Below, piece by piece: positions 10,913-22,800 of a stretch of 64,000 nucleotides of DNA; the first letter of the stretch is position 1; every line of letters begins with the position of its first letter. The notes under the pieces were generated by a model, which did no database searches, was not told the origin of the DNA, and worked only from the letters and a program-made list of their open reading frames with translations. The position numbers and the translations under genes were made by a program. The stretch is from Berghia stephanieae (Eukaryota > Mollusca > Gastropoda > Nudibranchia > Aeolidiidae). The DNA lies in NCBI GenBank assembly GCA_034508935.3, contig CM067453.1, forward strand, positions 9,487,986 through 9,551,985, in the 5' to 3' direction.

Positions 10913-11943
10913 GTTGTATTTTTTTTATTACCATGCACTTTTCACATTTTGTCTTGCCTTTTGAAATATGGTCGTTTAATAAATATTGGACTGAAATCAA
11001 ACTACATACAATCTATTTGTTTAATCTTTTCCCTCATTGTTACTTTGATTTTATGTCTTTCGTTGCATCTTTGTATTCTGTTCTCGAATTCATGAACAGC
11101 CACTTGAATATAGGGGGATAATTAATTCCAATGGACATTGCTGTGAGATTTTGTCCTCGTCCTGGAGTACTGTGGGTGGAATTCCCCTTAGGGTAGGGGA
11201 AAGCTGACTGTCTTGGGTGGTTGTTGATTGGCCCTTTACTTTGCTGTCTTCCCCATCGCCCTTTTATCATTTATTCTTTCCATGTTCTTGTTCTGGAACA
11301 GAATTGAGACCATGTGGCTCCCCCTGCCTGGAATCATATAGTAGGAGAGAGATAGTTAAATGACTTTGCCCAGCATTTGACATGTCTGTGAGAAGTGATA
11401 CTTTTATTTTTTTATTTTTGTAAATCATCTCTCTGACTCTGAGTCTTGATAAAATATGAGTATGAATAACCATCTAGTATTTATCTCCTTTTGGCGAGCA
11501 ACACCGTCTCAATGTCTGTGTGTGTTGATACTTGGTGGTCGTACATTGGGTAGACTGCTGCTGTGACATATTTAGGCTTTATTCTTAGGTGCCTGTGACC
11601 CAAGATTGCAGGCATTTTTTATGTTTTGTGTACATTTTTCTCTTTCATTAAAACGACCGCAAAACGTCATAATCACACCCCCTCTCGGTGGACTCTCCAT
11701 CGGTCAACATCCTGACTAAACTATCACGTTTTCCCTCTATACTAGACCATTTGGATTCCATGTCATTAACTGTCACCTCTATGTGTACAGTTCTTCGGGA
11801 CCATTTTGTTTAGCCTGGGACTGGGATCTTGAACGAAACGGTACATATGTTAGCTTTTATAATAATTTGCATTTGCAACCCATTTGAGTGTATGATATGC
11901 TATCTACGTAGGCCTTTTAAATGGCGAATTCGTCCCCAAGTGG
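10553..11943. other. Gene-free stretch with an (ATT)n tract
   Basis: A T-rich run at about 10640-10654 and (ATT)n at 10871-10911 are the only clear features. The (ATT)n run follows cactttttgaac-like sequence and could be the tail of an eroded L2-type element. I see no gene. Confidence 0.5.
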
Positions 11944-12818
11944 TACAGTAGAACTCGGAAATAGCGAGTTCGACGTGTCCACTCCTGATTACTCGCTATT
12001 CCCGAGTTCTCGCTATTCCCGAGTTGCCAGGAAAGGTCACTCGGCTGTACAAAAATATGGAAAGACAATGTGTGTGGGTGTGTGTGTGTGTGTTTGTGCA
12101 TGTGTGCCGCGCGTGCGTGCAAATGACTGTGTGGATAAAGTGGGGTGAGGGCGGGGTTGAATACGGCCTTCGTTAACTACGCAATGATGGCCACAGGTTG
12201 AAGTTGATCCACCCCTTCCATTTCCATCAAGATTTCGTGTGTGTGTTTGTGCGAGTGTTTGTATGCACTAGGCATGTTTGATGAGGTAAGCAAGCGCATC
12301 ACTCAATCACTGACCCATTGAAAATGATGGTTCCACGCTCCCCTCTCTCGTTGATCGTGTTGTTCGTTAACGAATGCTACTCGCTGACCGATACTGCTAA
12401 GTGTTGACATCTTGGCTGCCAGTGCTTACCTCGCGTGTCGCGTGGCACCACATTGGGTGAATAATTGACCCCCACCCCAATACACACACACGCACACAAA
12501 CACACACACCCAAATGTGTTTCCCCTACTATGTACTACTACAGACTAGGCTACTGCTACTATGTAATGTTACTCGTAACGAAAAATAAAAAAAGGAAAGA
12601 AGCTAGGCTAAAAATATTTAAATCGCCCTTGTCTGTTGTTTTGCTTTACTTCGTTCGAAGTCCTAGGCTGGGGCAGGAAATGCTCGTTATTTCCGAGTTG
12701 ACCTCGTTTTCATACTCGCTACTTTCATGCTAATTTTATTGACTCAAATAAGAGAAAAAAACGGGGATTTAGAGTTTACTCGCTATTTCCGAGTACGTTA
12801 CTTTCATGTTCTACTGTA
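11944..12818. mobile_element. Pogo/Tigger-like MITE with TA target duplication
   Basis: The left end reads tacagtagaac-tcggaaatagcgagt. The reverse complement of the right end reads tacagtagaac, then about 15 extra bases (atgaaagtaacgtac), then tcggaaatagcgagta. The outermost 11 bp therefore match exactly, and the next block matches with an offset. Sub-terminal copies of tcgctattcccgagt (left, about 11990-12025) and ctcgttatttccgagt (right, about 12683) add internal repeats. The flanking dinucleotide is TA on both sides. The body of about 870 bp has (TG)n and (CA)n runs and no coding frame. The CAGTAGAAC terminus and TA target resemble pogo/Tigger elements; that assignment is inferred. Confidence 0.75.
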
Positions 12819-13496
12819 ATTGACAACCCCCCCCCCCCCCCCCAAATCATGAACAGGGAGATCACTTGCCATTCCCCCCCCCCCCCCCCCCCCCGCGCCT
12901 ATACGTTTTTGCTCCTGTCTTGGAATAAAATTACTTGGTTTTGTTTTGGCCCTGGTCGGAGACCTTGGCTGAGAGGAAAGCAGTTATTTGTGTAGTTAGT
13001 TTTTGGAGATAATGGGGTTTCTTTCCTTGTAAGTCACCTCTTTGTTTTGTAATTTATGTAGGGTTGTATTTTTTTGTTGTGTGTGTATAATGATTTGTAA
13101 TCGAGTCTATCTGTTTCAGTTGTATCATGTGCTTGTGTCTGGTGAGACTTTTGGGTGATCTCAAACTAAGTACACGGATGGTCCGCTATTGGAATCTACA
13201 TCTGTTCCCTTTTTTAACCATTTCCGTTTGCCTTATTAATTTTTTCTCGTATGCTAATATAACTTCCTTTCTACTATCCCTAAAATCACCTCAATGTTTT
13301 ATAACTATTATAAGTGCCATCAAACCTTCAAAAACAAAGTCCTTGAAAGAATGTTTTCCCTGCGGCTCACGCCGATATTGCATAAACCAAAAGTGTCCCA
13401 AGCCCGTAACCTTAACTTATAAATAAAAATAGGAGCCAAAAATCATTTTTTTTTAAATCGTGCGGGTGCAAGTAGCTACAAAGCAGTCCTTAATAT
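12819..13496. other. Gene-free sequence with two long C tracts
   Basis: C17 at 12827-12843 and C21 at 12874-12894, only 30 bp apart, directly beyond the MITE end. The open frame at 13127-13426 has no recognisable similarity. Confidence 0.55.
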
Positions 13497-13520
13497 CTCT
13501 CTCTCTCTTCCCCCCCCCCC

Positions 13521-13552
<32 letters not shown>

Positions 13553-13571
13553 CCCCTCTCTCTCTCTCTTT
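13497..13571. repeat. (CT)n microsatellite
   Basis: CT dinucleotide tract interrupted by short C runs. A (GTT)n run (about 13640-13662) and a poly-A run (about 13891-13914) follow within 350 bp. Confidence 0.9.
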
Positions 13572-13939
13572 CTGATGCTCCGCTCCCTTAAACATATTCA
13601 AGACCCTATGACCATAAAATTTTGTTCTCTTTCCTTTTTTGTTGTTGTTGTTGTTGTTGTTTTTGTTTCGTTTTTCTCCGGACTCATATTGCCACGCACA
13701 AGAAATGCACAAGGCAATAAATTTTGACGTCTCACTGTGTCCGAAATTAGAATAATAAACTTAAAAGTGAGAAAAGTAAATAAATAAAAAATGTTAAAAG
13801 TCAATCAAACTTCTCGAGTCACCAGGAATGGTGTCAACGTGTTGAAGTTGAAAATTAAGAATTTTTTTTTGTTAAGGAAGTTTAGGGCTACAAAAAAAAA
13901 AAAAAAAAAAAAAAATTAAGGAAGAAAGAAAAGATGCCG

Positions 13940-14060
13940 AGAAAAGAGCTCGAATCCCTAACTCACCCCACCTGGGTTACAGTTACGCTGTGCTAAGCAG
14001 CCGGCCACCTCGATTTCTCGCGCTAGGTCAAACAGCCCGTGCCGTAAAATCTCTTCCGGT
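13940..14060 (-). repeat. Possible tRNA-derived SINE relic
   Basis: On the minus strand gcttagcacagcgtaactg resembles a Pol III A box, and gttagggattcgagctc, about 40 bp further, resembles a B box. The spacing suits a tRNA-like head, but the acceptor stem does not pair convincingly and no second copy is visible in the window. The call is weak. Confidence 0.25.
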
Positions 14061-15454
14061 GGACTGAAAACACACTTCCTTTTATTATCTCTGATCTCTA
14101 AATCATAATTATTGTCAGGACTATTTTTTATAAAAATGCACAACGGCAATGTTTTTTCAAATTTCTAACACGCCGGGATGAAACCTTACGCGTCTTTTTA
14201 CGCGTCTTGCATTATTTAAAAACTCCCAGTAGTGTGTATTCCTATGCAATTATTTTTTAAATGACACCATGCATGTCTTCGACAGTAAAATTCTTCAATA
14301 GTTATAACTAGGCCAAACAATAATTTTGTCATAGCAACAACATGGCGGCCATGAGTGTAAAGTGTTATATTATAATTTCGTCACTTGTCTTTTGTTTAGC
14401 AATACATAGACATGAAGAGACAAACCAGATAAGACATAAATCAAATGGATAAATTGATAAAATCAACACTTTGTATAAAAACAAGGCTGGATAGTCATCC
14501 AAAAAAAAAAAAATAATTAAAAATTACAGGTTAACAAAAATCGAATAAAATAGAGGTTTATTTCGGCTGTTCCATTGTTAAAACATACCCTCTTACCGAC
14601 CCGAGTTATCAATTGAAATAACAATATATATTGTGTTTATAATTGTTTCTAAAACATAAATTATGATGGTACCTTAATAAATATAATATTCATGTGGTTT
14701 CCAAGAACTTTACAGTATTTGTTTTTGTCAATGATTTGAGATCTCCTTCTCATGGCAATTTGTGTGTTGTTACAAACTACAACGAGGTGTAAAAAATCTG
14801 ATCACACTCAAAGCTGAAAACGAGGATTCGGTGGGCATTTTAAAAATGGGATACCTCGGCCATCAAACAACCTTCATTAAAACACATTGGTACGGATAGA
14901 GATAAGATGTTTGTCTTTTAGACAGACTCGGTTCAAAATTTGTGTGAACAACATGTCCGTTTTTTTTCCACTGCTATACAGAGTTAAATTTAATGTTCAT
15001 TTTTTAAATGGTTGAGTAGGTATAGGAATAAAGTTGAAACATTCCTTTTTAAGATGATAATAAATTTAGCTCTGTACGTTTTTTGATGGTCGAGATATTA
15101 ATGGCTGAATGACCCAGTCATTTTTTCGATGGGTGATGCAAAATATATGGGGCTTTTCTTCTGCCACAAATATGACGTCCATTGTGGTACAAACTTTTAC
15201 TCTTCACCTCATCCTCCTTTTATACTCATTTCGATAGCTTTATCCTCCAGTTTTTCCACATTTAATTCTATACATTTGCCCCTTCATATAATTCTCCCAT
15301 TCCCTCTCCCTTCTGTAAGGAAGGAAAATGACATGGCAAGTGTGGGATGGTGGGGGTGGGGGGTGGGGAGAAAGAGGTATTCTTTCATCTGGCCCTCTCT
15401 TGATAAAATCACAGAGTAAGATAATTTGACTTTAGCATGGAAATTTTGGTCTTG
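14061..15454. other. Gene-free AT-rich stretch
   Basis: No gene, RNA or terminal repeats recognised. Short homopolymer A runs near 14500 only. Confidence 0.45.
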
Positions 15455-15690
15455 ATGCTGTCTCATTGGTTAAGACACGTAGCATAAAATTACCCCACTC
15501 AACTCAGGTGTGAATGACTCTTTTCTGGTCATAGACTGTGACGAATATTGTAATAGTGTTAGTACAAAAATTACACCGAACAGCTGACTGGTACTGTATG
15601 TAATTGAAAAATTGCTCTATATTGGCCTGCTTGGGGAAAAAATGAAAGATTTTTAAGTGCATTGAGCATGGTAAATAAATTAATGGAACA
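15455..15690 (+). repeat. tRNA-derived SINE
   Basis: The sequence tgtctcattggttaagacac (A-box-like, 15459-15478) is followed about 35 bp later by ctcaggtgtgaatgactc (degenerate B box, about 15503-15520). The head is homologous to 3905-3975, which shows it is a dispersed repeat. The body runs to about 15690, where gcattgagcatggtaaataaa looks like a 3' tail. The exact 3' limit is uncertain. Confidence 0.55.
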
Positions 15691-15743
15691 CCATCAAGGG
15701 TTATACGAATGTAAAGATGGTCAGTGACTTGGGTATGTGGAGG

Positions 15744-16828
15744 TCATGGGTTATCATAGTCTGGGCCTGATGAATGACAACAGTGAGAGGTTTTCTGACG
15801 TGTGTGTCCTAGCAAAGTATACTTCTCAGTAAATGCCTTTCCACATGTCACACATTTAAGTGGTCTTTCTCCTGTATGAGCTTGGATGTGTTGATTTAAA
15901 TATGAATTTTGAGTAAATGCTTTTCCACAAGTCGCACATTATTATGGTTTATCCCCTGTATGAGTTCTAATGTGTACTTGTAAATATGAACTCCGAGTAA
16001 AAGTCTTTCCACATGTCACACATTCAAATGGTTTTTCTCCTGTATGAGTTCTAATGTGTACTTGTAAATGTGATTTCCGAGTAAATGCCTTTCCACAAGT
16101 GACACATTTAAATGGTTTTTCTCCTGTATGAGTTCTAATGTGTACTTGTAATTGTGAATTCAGAGTAAATGCTTTTCCACATGTCACACAATAAAATGGT
16201 TTTTCTCCTGTATGGGATCTGATGTGATTTTGCAAATGTGAATTCCAAGTAAATGCCTTTCCACAGATCGGACAATTAAATGGTCTTTCTCCTGTATGAA
16301 TTCTGATGTGTACTTGTAAATGTCCATTCTGAGTAAATGCCTTTCCACAGGTCACACATTTAAATGGCTTTTCTCTTGAATGCGTTTTGATGTGTCGTTG
16401 TAAATAAGAATTCTTAGAAAATGCTTTTCCACAGGTCACACATTTAAATAGCTTTTCTCTTGAATGCGTTTTGACGTGTTGTTGTAAATAAGAATTCTTA
16501 GCAAATGCTTTTCCACAGGTCACACAATTATATGGCCATTCTCCATTTTGGATTCTTGAGTGATTTTGCAACTGTGAAGTTGTAGTGTTTTGAGATTTTG
16601 TATCAAATTGTGGCTCGTCTATTTCACTAAAACCAAATCTTTGATCTGGTCTATTGTGATTTGTGGAAAGATGTTCCACATTTGTATCATGATTGTTCTG
16701 GAAATCAGTGCCAGGCTCTTGCCATACCACACAACTGTCTGTAGTTTCATCCACGTCAATTTCAATTTGGATGTCTTCATGAAGTCCATCATTCAAAGAC
16801 TGGCCACAGCTGTCAAGATCGTTGTTGT
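15744..16828 (-). CDS. C2H2 zinc-finger protein, finger-array exon
   Basis: A tandem array of seven Kruppel-type fingers (pattern [21 protein letters not shown] with TGEKPF linkers) lies between about 16540 and 15945. It is preceded by about 90 acidic, finger-free residues. Such proteins bind DNA in the nucleus, typically as transcription regulators. The exon probably begins at 16828, because the minus strand reads attttacag just upstream and the frame stays open to that point, entering with two bases of a split codon. After TGDKP two consecutive TAA codons (15944-15939) occupy exactly the two residues normally between KP and C. The same frame then continues with one good finger, one degenerate finger and a TGA at 15746-15744. 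The protein either ends after finger seven or the array has recently been truncated by these stops. Target sequence cannot be inferred. Confidence 0.8.
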
Positions 16829-17496
16829 CTGTAAAATAGATAAGAATATTTTTACTTCCACAAACTTAGAAACTTAAAAATATATTGAAGTGATCAATTA
16901 TCCCCAATGAAAGAATTACAAGTTTGTGTATTATTTATATAGCAATGACTATGAACATTTTTGTTTGCTATTTTTTTGTAGGAAATACTACTCTTAAATC
17001 AAAGCCCTGTCTCCACTGAGTAAAAATCTTTTTGAATTTTGAAAATCCATTAATATATAACAAAGTTATGCAGTTTCAAATGTGTTATTTATTTGGATGA
17101 CTCACAAAGAGAAAAAAATACGGAAAATATGGGACGCTTTTTCTGCGTTTTATTCTGGTTTGTGGCTGTATCTCGCTTAACGTGGAATTAGATATCAAAA
17201 CTTGAAAATTTTATGGCAAAATTATCCGAAAATATGATGAAGACATCAGAAGAGTTTTAACTTGTATAGTTTTAGAGCTGTATGGCTAGGGTCAACTATA
17301 ATTTTGTTTTAAAATATACATAATATTGATCATTTGGAATTTTTCCCAAGTGTAATTTTGTGTCTACAACCCATAGAAATGACACGAATAATGCCTGCTA
17401 AATTATTATTAATCAGTCCCATAAGACCATGGCTTATGTTATTTCTAGTATTTATTTGAGAGAGAGAGAGAGAGAGAGAGAAGAGAGAGAGAGAAA

Positions 17497-17527
<31 letters not shown>

Positions 17528-18489
17528 TGTTAATCTACTATCCCTATGACATAACAATGAAACAATACCTATTTTTTTTTAAAGTGCGCGAGGATTTGTG
17601 TCATCCGTCATCGCAAACAAGGTTGCCAGATGGCCACGTGTGTGGCCAAATATATAATTTTGTTTCTTTTATTAAATTTTATTCACCTATTTTTGTCTCA
17701 GTGACATTTATCCTAGTCTATTCAATTTTCTGTTTGTTACAATTTAGTTCATTTTAAGTGGGCCAGTCTTAATAGTGAAAGCCATATGATTTTCTATTCA
17801 GCCACTTTTGAAGTCGAATTTGGTCAGATAGATCTGGCAGCCTTGCCTCGCTCACGTCATTGTCGTGTCGCACGATGTGGGAGCAAAATGGCCATCTCCA
17901 TATTTTCACTCATTGAAATGCAAATTGGGTTGATGTTTTGTGAGAATACGGGAAAAGTACTTATCATAATCGAATGAAATTTGAAATATAAATAGAAGAA
18001 ATGTGCATATATAACCTTATGAGCGACAAAATCTCTCCTCTTTGTAGTTTTAGAAATATTGTACTCCAAAGAGTAAAAATCTATTTTTAATAGTCTTCTG
18101 GTAATCGTACGACTTTTGTCACTTGACATAATTCGCCTGACATAATCTAAAATGGCCTCTTTTCATACTGTGTGCCAACTTTCAGTCATATTCATCAATA
18201 AACAGCGTCGTAATTAATTTTTTAAAATAACATGTACGGAACGGCTTCGTTCCATATTATGTCGCAAATTTGGGCACTTTGTGAGCGAAAAAGAGGCCCA
18301 AAGGTTTGTGCGGGATAGTCATTGCTATATTATAACTATAACTAACATAGAAGATTGATTTTTAGATATGACTCATTCTCAAAATGTGGTTCCATAAATG
18401 TCACAAATGGTCCAATCTTTTAACAAGCACTCAAATCTGTGAAATTCCACCAACTGTAGTGAGACAAGACTATTCATTTTAACAAATCA
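16829..18489. other. Gene-free sequence, possible intron of the zinc-finger gene
   Basis: An interrupted GA tract occupies 17460-17522. No other supported feature. If the exon at 23.45-24.02 kb belongs to the same minus-strand gene, this is intronic. Confidence 0.45.
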
Positions 18490-20570
18490 CAAATACCTTT
18501 GAGTGAGGACGTAATCAAGAAAAATAAAGAGAAAAACTCTTTATCTCGAAAAATGTTGAGCCATAAGAACGAAAATATCAAAGACCGGTACAAGAAAGTA
18601 CGAAATCAAGTGACAAAGCTCACCAGAAGAGCAAGAAAAGAGAATGAAAAGAACATATCCAAGGAGGCAAAATCCAACCCCAAGCGAATATGGCAGTACA
18701 TTAACTCGAAAAGCAAAACACGACAAGGAATAAGAGAATTGTGTACCAATTCCAATGATCCAAAGTCAGAAAGGTCAAACTCAGACGAAGAAAAGGCAAA
18801 CATTCTAGCAGAATTTTTTCAGTAGTGTCTTCACTGTGGAGCCCGAAGGGGATGTTCCAACCTTACCAAATAAAAAAATTGAAATTGATTGGCAAAAAAT
18901 TACCATCAATGAAGAGGAAATAAGGAGACTCCTCAATAACTTGAAAGTCGACAAATCTCCAGGACTGGACAATATTCACCCTAGACTTATTAAGGAACTT
19001 TCCCATGAGTTTTCAAGGCCCCTGATGATAATATTCACAAAATCTATAGAACAAAGAAGAGTCCCAAATGACTGGAAGAAAGCAAGAATAAGTGCAATAT
19101 TTAAAAAAGGAAATAAGACACTGGCAGGGAGTTATAGACCAGTGAGCCTCACATCGATTATCTGCAAAATACTGGAAAACTTTGTGAGAGACAATGATTA
19201 CTCACCTAGATAACAACAACCTCTTCACTTCAAAACAATACGGATTCATGTCTGGAAGATCAACAACATTGCAACTATTACGAGTCATGGATGAATGGAC
19301 TGATGCATTAGACCAAGGAGCATCTATAGACTGCGTCTATATGGGTTATCAAAAGGCTTTTGACACTGTGCTGCACCAAAGACTAGTAAGCAAGTTAATT
19401 ACATATGGTATTGGACCAGAAATGATAGAAAGGATAGAGAAGTATTTGAAGGAAAGGAAACAGTAAGTAACGATAAATGTTGCATGCTCTGAGTGGAAAG
19501 AGGTGACCTCCGGAATCCCGCAGGGATCAGTTTTGGGTCCTCTGCTTTTCGTAATTTTCATCAATGATCTACCAGATACCGCAGACTCTTATGTATATAT
19601 GTTTGCAGATGATACAAAAATATTCAACATCATACAAATAGCAGATCATATGCACGCATTGCAAGAGGATCTAGGCAAACTCGCATCGTGGAGTGATAGG
19701 TGGTTGCTAAGATTTCACCTTGATAAGTGCAAACATATGCACATTGGAAACCTAAATCCAGATGAAAGCTTCAGATATAATCTAATGGGAAATGAACTTG
19801 AGTTGGTGGATGAAGAAAAAGATATTGGAGTTATCATCGATAATGATCTAAGCTTTGAAAAGCACATCAACGAGAAAGTGAAAAAGGCAACTGCAATGTT
19901 TGCAACAATTTGCCGAATATTTCAAAACCTAAATGAAGATACTTTCATTCCACTGTACAAAGCACTAGTGCGAACACACTTGGAATATGCCAGCTCAGTC
20001 TGGGCACCATTCAAAAGTAAACACATCGAGCTTATAGAAGGCGTCCAAAGAAGAGCTACCAAGCAGCTCCTGAGTATGAAAGGGATGACATACGAAGAGA
20101 GATTAAGAAAACTGAAATTACCAACACTAAGTTATAGAAGAATAAGAGGTGACATGATTGAAGTGTACAAAATGTTAAATGGAAAATATGACCAAAAAGC
20201 TGGTAATCTACTTAAACTCTGGCCCGAGCACTCCCTGAGGACAGGAACAAGGGGCACTTCTAAGAAACTTTACACAAAGGGCCAGACTAGATGTGCGCAA
20301 GCATAGTTTCGGTGTTAGAGTGGTCCAAGTGTGGAACAGTCTACCAGAGAAAGTTGTCAGTGCTGATTCACTTAACTCATTCAAGAACAGACTGGATAGC
20401 TATTGGACAAACCAAGAAATCTTCTATGATTACAAGGCTAGCATCACATTCTGTCTTCACGGTAATCTGCAACCGGAAGAAACAAAGATGACACCTGAGT
20501 CCAGCGAAGAGGATCATTGAGAACCTGTGCTGGAAATCATCTCTAAGTATCTCTAAGTAACAATTTTATT
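18490..20570 (+). mobile_element. CR1-group LINE, 5'-truncated and inactive
   Basis: The plus strand encodes the linker and reverse transcriptase of a CR1/Jockey-group LINE. DKSPGLDNIHPRLIKEL lies near 18955, NYRPVSLTS-type sequence near 19130, QYGFMSGRSTTLQ near 19240, SGIPQGSVLGPLLF near 19510 and FADDTKIF near 19600. The C-terminal region VRVVQVWNSLP...LNSFKNRLD is near 20320-20400, with a stop at 20518-20520. RT motif A reads VYMGYQKAFDTV; the family normally has Asp where Gly stands, so the first catalytic Asp is lost. There is an in-frame stop at 19464-19466, and frame changes lie near 18820, 19195-19213 and 20290. A tandem atctctaagt at about 20542-20561 looks like the CR1-type 3' tail. 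The endonuclease domain is absent. Confidence 0.88.
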
Positions 20571-21309
20571 TTAATTCTCATAGATTGGACCACAGAAAGT
20601 CATAAGTGACCTATTGTATTGACATTGCATTCGATGTCTTTTGACTATCACCAAAATTGTACGCAATAAACTAATTATGGAAAACTATGATATCACTCAT
20701 TATGCTCTGATTGTCATTGGCTGGTAATTATTTGGAAGACCTGGGAGATCTAATAAACTGGAACTATAGATATTAAATATAAGATGTAAATTGGAAATTA
20801 TTTTTTCTTTTGAATGCTGCTTTTTGATGTAATCCTCATACACTCCAGCACGATTTCCTCAAACTCATTTGAATGTCCCGAATTTTTTCCTTATTATTCT
20901 TATTTATCATTCCATTCCTCCTAGACCTAATTTTTACCTTGAACATGGTTTCCTCAAACTAATATCAAACAGCCAATGTAAAGATTAATTAAAGGTTGTC
21001 TTTAAAAAAAAATGTAACGGATGATTTTCACTACTGATGATTTATTGTGACATTGACATTTACATATGTGTGTATCTATCTACACTGCAGGTTTATGTAT
21101 ACAGTATGATACACATACAGACACACACAGCCTACCACATACTCTATAGCCATTTTGCAACACCACTGTGCTTATTCTTATCACTTCGCCATTCATTATA
21201 ATTTCAATGCCACGCACCATGATTTGCTAATTGTATGCTAGAAAGGTAAATAAATGTTGTGATACAGCAGCCCTCCCCCCATCCATCACACACAAACACA
21301 CATCAACTC
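20571..21309. other. Gene-free AT-rich sequence
   Basis: No supported feature beyond short CA runs near 21118. Confidence 0.45.
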
Positions 21310-21575
21310 GTTGTAACATGTTGTGTATAATGTTATCTCCCTCAACATATCAATAAAGTAAATAAAGCTCTCTTTATTCGTCCTCCAGCGGAGATTTGTC
21401 TTAGGGATTATTCCAAGTGAAGACTGGAATAACTCAGGTATCAACCGCAGACCAGAGCGGCAAATTGAACAAACGAGAGGTGGCTTGCTTAGGGCCACAT
21501 AATGTGTAAATATTCGAACCAGGTATATTTCAGGTATGAAGCAAAGACCATACCGCTGAGCCATAATACCCCTGA
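21310..21575 (-). repeat. tRNA-derived SINE with clear A and B boxes
   Basis: On the minus strand the sequence starts ggggtattatggctcagcgg, with A box TGGCTCAGCGG at 21563-21553. About 40 bp on it has CTGGTTCGAATAT, with B box GGTTCGAAT at 21520-21512. This is the internal Pol III promoter of a tRNA-derived SINE. The body continues toward about 21330, where ttgagggagataacatt contains a motif common in molluscan repeats. The cloverleaf is not well paired, so I do not call a tRNA gene. Confidence 0.65.
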
Positions 21576-22253
21576 CAATAAACATTTCCTTTAGAGAGGT
21601 CCCACAATTAAAAAAAGGGACAAATATTTAATGGTCATCAATAACCTCATCAATAAAATACCTTGTACAGTCTTCAAGACCATAGATGTGACCTCTGACC
21701 CCAAACCACTGGAAGAGACTGGCCCCTCACAAATTGTTTTACAACTCTGGTCTCCTTTGTTGACATTACAGGGTTCCTGAAAAAGGAAGAGAATACAGAA
21801 TAAAATGAAACGATACCACGAAGCTACAGATTATTTAGACCTTTTTCAGGTCAGCTATTTTTAGTGTCAACCTGTGGCCACAATGTACAACAAACTTTGT
21901 AAACAAAGAGGGACTAGCACTGTACCTTGCCAGATATTCTTGAGTGTATCTGGTTTATCATAAGATTGGTCTTGAAGTGAGCGCAACATTTCTTTCTTTA
22001 TAAAGAATATAATATCAATTAAAACTCCTATCTGGTAAACATGAGACACTGTTTTGTTTTTGTTTTTAAGAGTTTTATGGCGCTGGTGACACATTTGGCT
22101 CATTTCAGGGTCATTAAAAGGAAGAAAATGGGAGAGTGAATTGCAAGTATCCAAGAAAAAGTAAGACGAAGGAGAATGGTTCAAAAAGGGAACAGATGTA
22201 GATTCCGAGAGCACACTATCAGTGTACTTAGTTAAAGATCACCTAAAAGTCTC
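21576..22253. other. Gene-free sequence
   Basis: The minus-strand open frame at 21867-22214 has no recognisable similarity or domain and is not supported as a gene. Confidence 0.4.
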
Positions 22254-22417
22254 ATCCAAACACCATCTAAGGATCCCACTGAGAGGAATACACTTAAATG
22301 TCTACAGAATATATCCAAAACAGACAGTGTAACAATATGTAACAGACAGATGATTTACAAGCAAAAAAATCATCTCCCAAAAAATAATACTAAACATTTC
22401 CCTCTTAGCTAAGGACT
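22254..22417 (+). repeat. Dispersed repeat X, copy 1
   Basis: The segment from catccaaacaccatctaagg through gatgatttacaagcaaaaaa and catctcccaaaa to tttccctcttagctaaggac is homologous, with gaps, to 30631-30806 on the same strand. No coding frame. The family is unknown; a SINE body is possible. Confidence 0.6.
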
Positions 22418-22689
22418 AAGTATCTGTCATGTAAACAAATGGATCTTGTTGATATTTTGGTGTGATCTTCTCAAAAAATGTGAGCTGAAATTGAGAGTGA
22501 AAAGGTTTATATCAAGGTTGGACAACCACTAGCACCAACAAACTTGTTACAAACAAAACAAAAACAAGTTGAGCCCCTGGAAAAGACTCTTTGCTCACAT
22601 TCTCTCACCATAATCAGGTGTAAAATGAATACCTGGCTGTTAACAGCGCAGAAAAAAATTGTTACATAATCGCCTAACAGGCGTTATGT

Positions 22690-22800
22690 CTCTCGTTCTA
22701 AATGTTAAGTGCTGCTGTGGGTCAGGGACCCTTCGTAAACTGCTTTGAGCACATTTAGTGGATTTAGTGCACTATATAAAAGCTCTATTTAAATTTTTAA
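22690..22800 (+). repeat. L2/V-SINE-like 3' tail
   Basis: Reads cgtaaactgctttgagcaca and continues to gtgcactatataaaagctct. The phrase CTTTGAGCAC...GCACTATATAAA is the hallmark 3' end of L2-type LINEs and of SINEs mobilised by them. No coding part is attached. Upstream, cataatcgcctaacaggcgttatg (about 22664-22688) forms a short hairpin. Confidence 0.55.

Noticed and set aside
21500-21575. A true tRNA gene on the minus strand
   Set aside because: A and B boxes are good, but the acceptor and T stems do not pair well and a SINE body follows.
21867-22214. 115-residue minus-strand open frame
   Set aside because: No domain, no homology I recognise, no splice or start support; compatible with chance.
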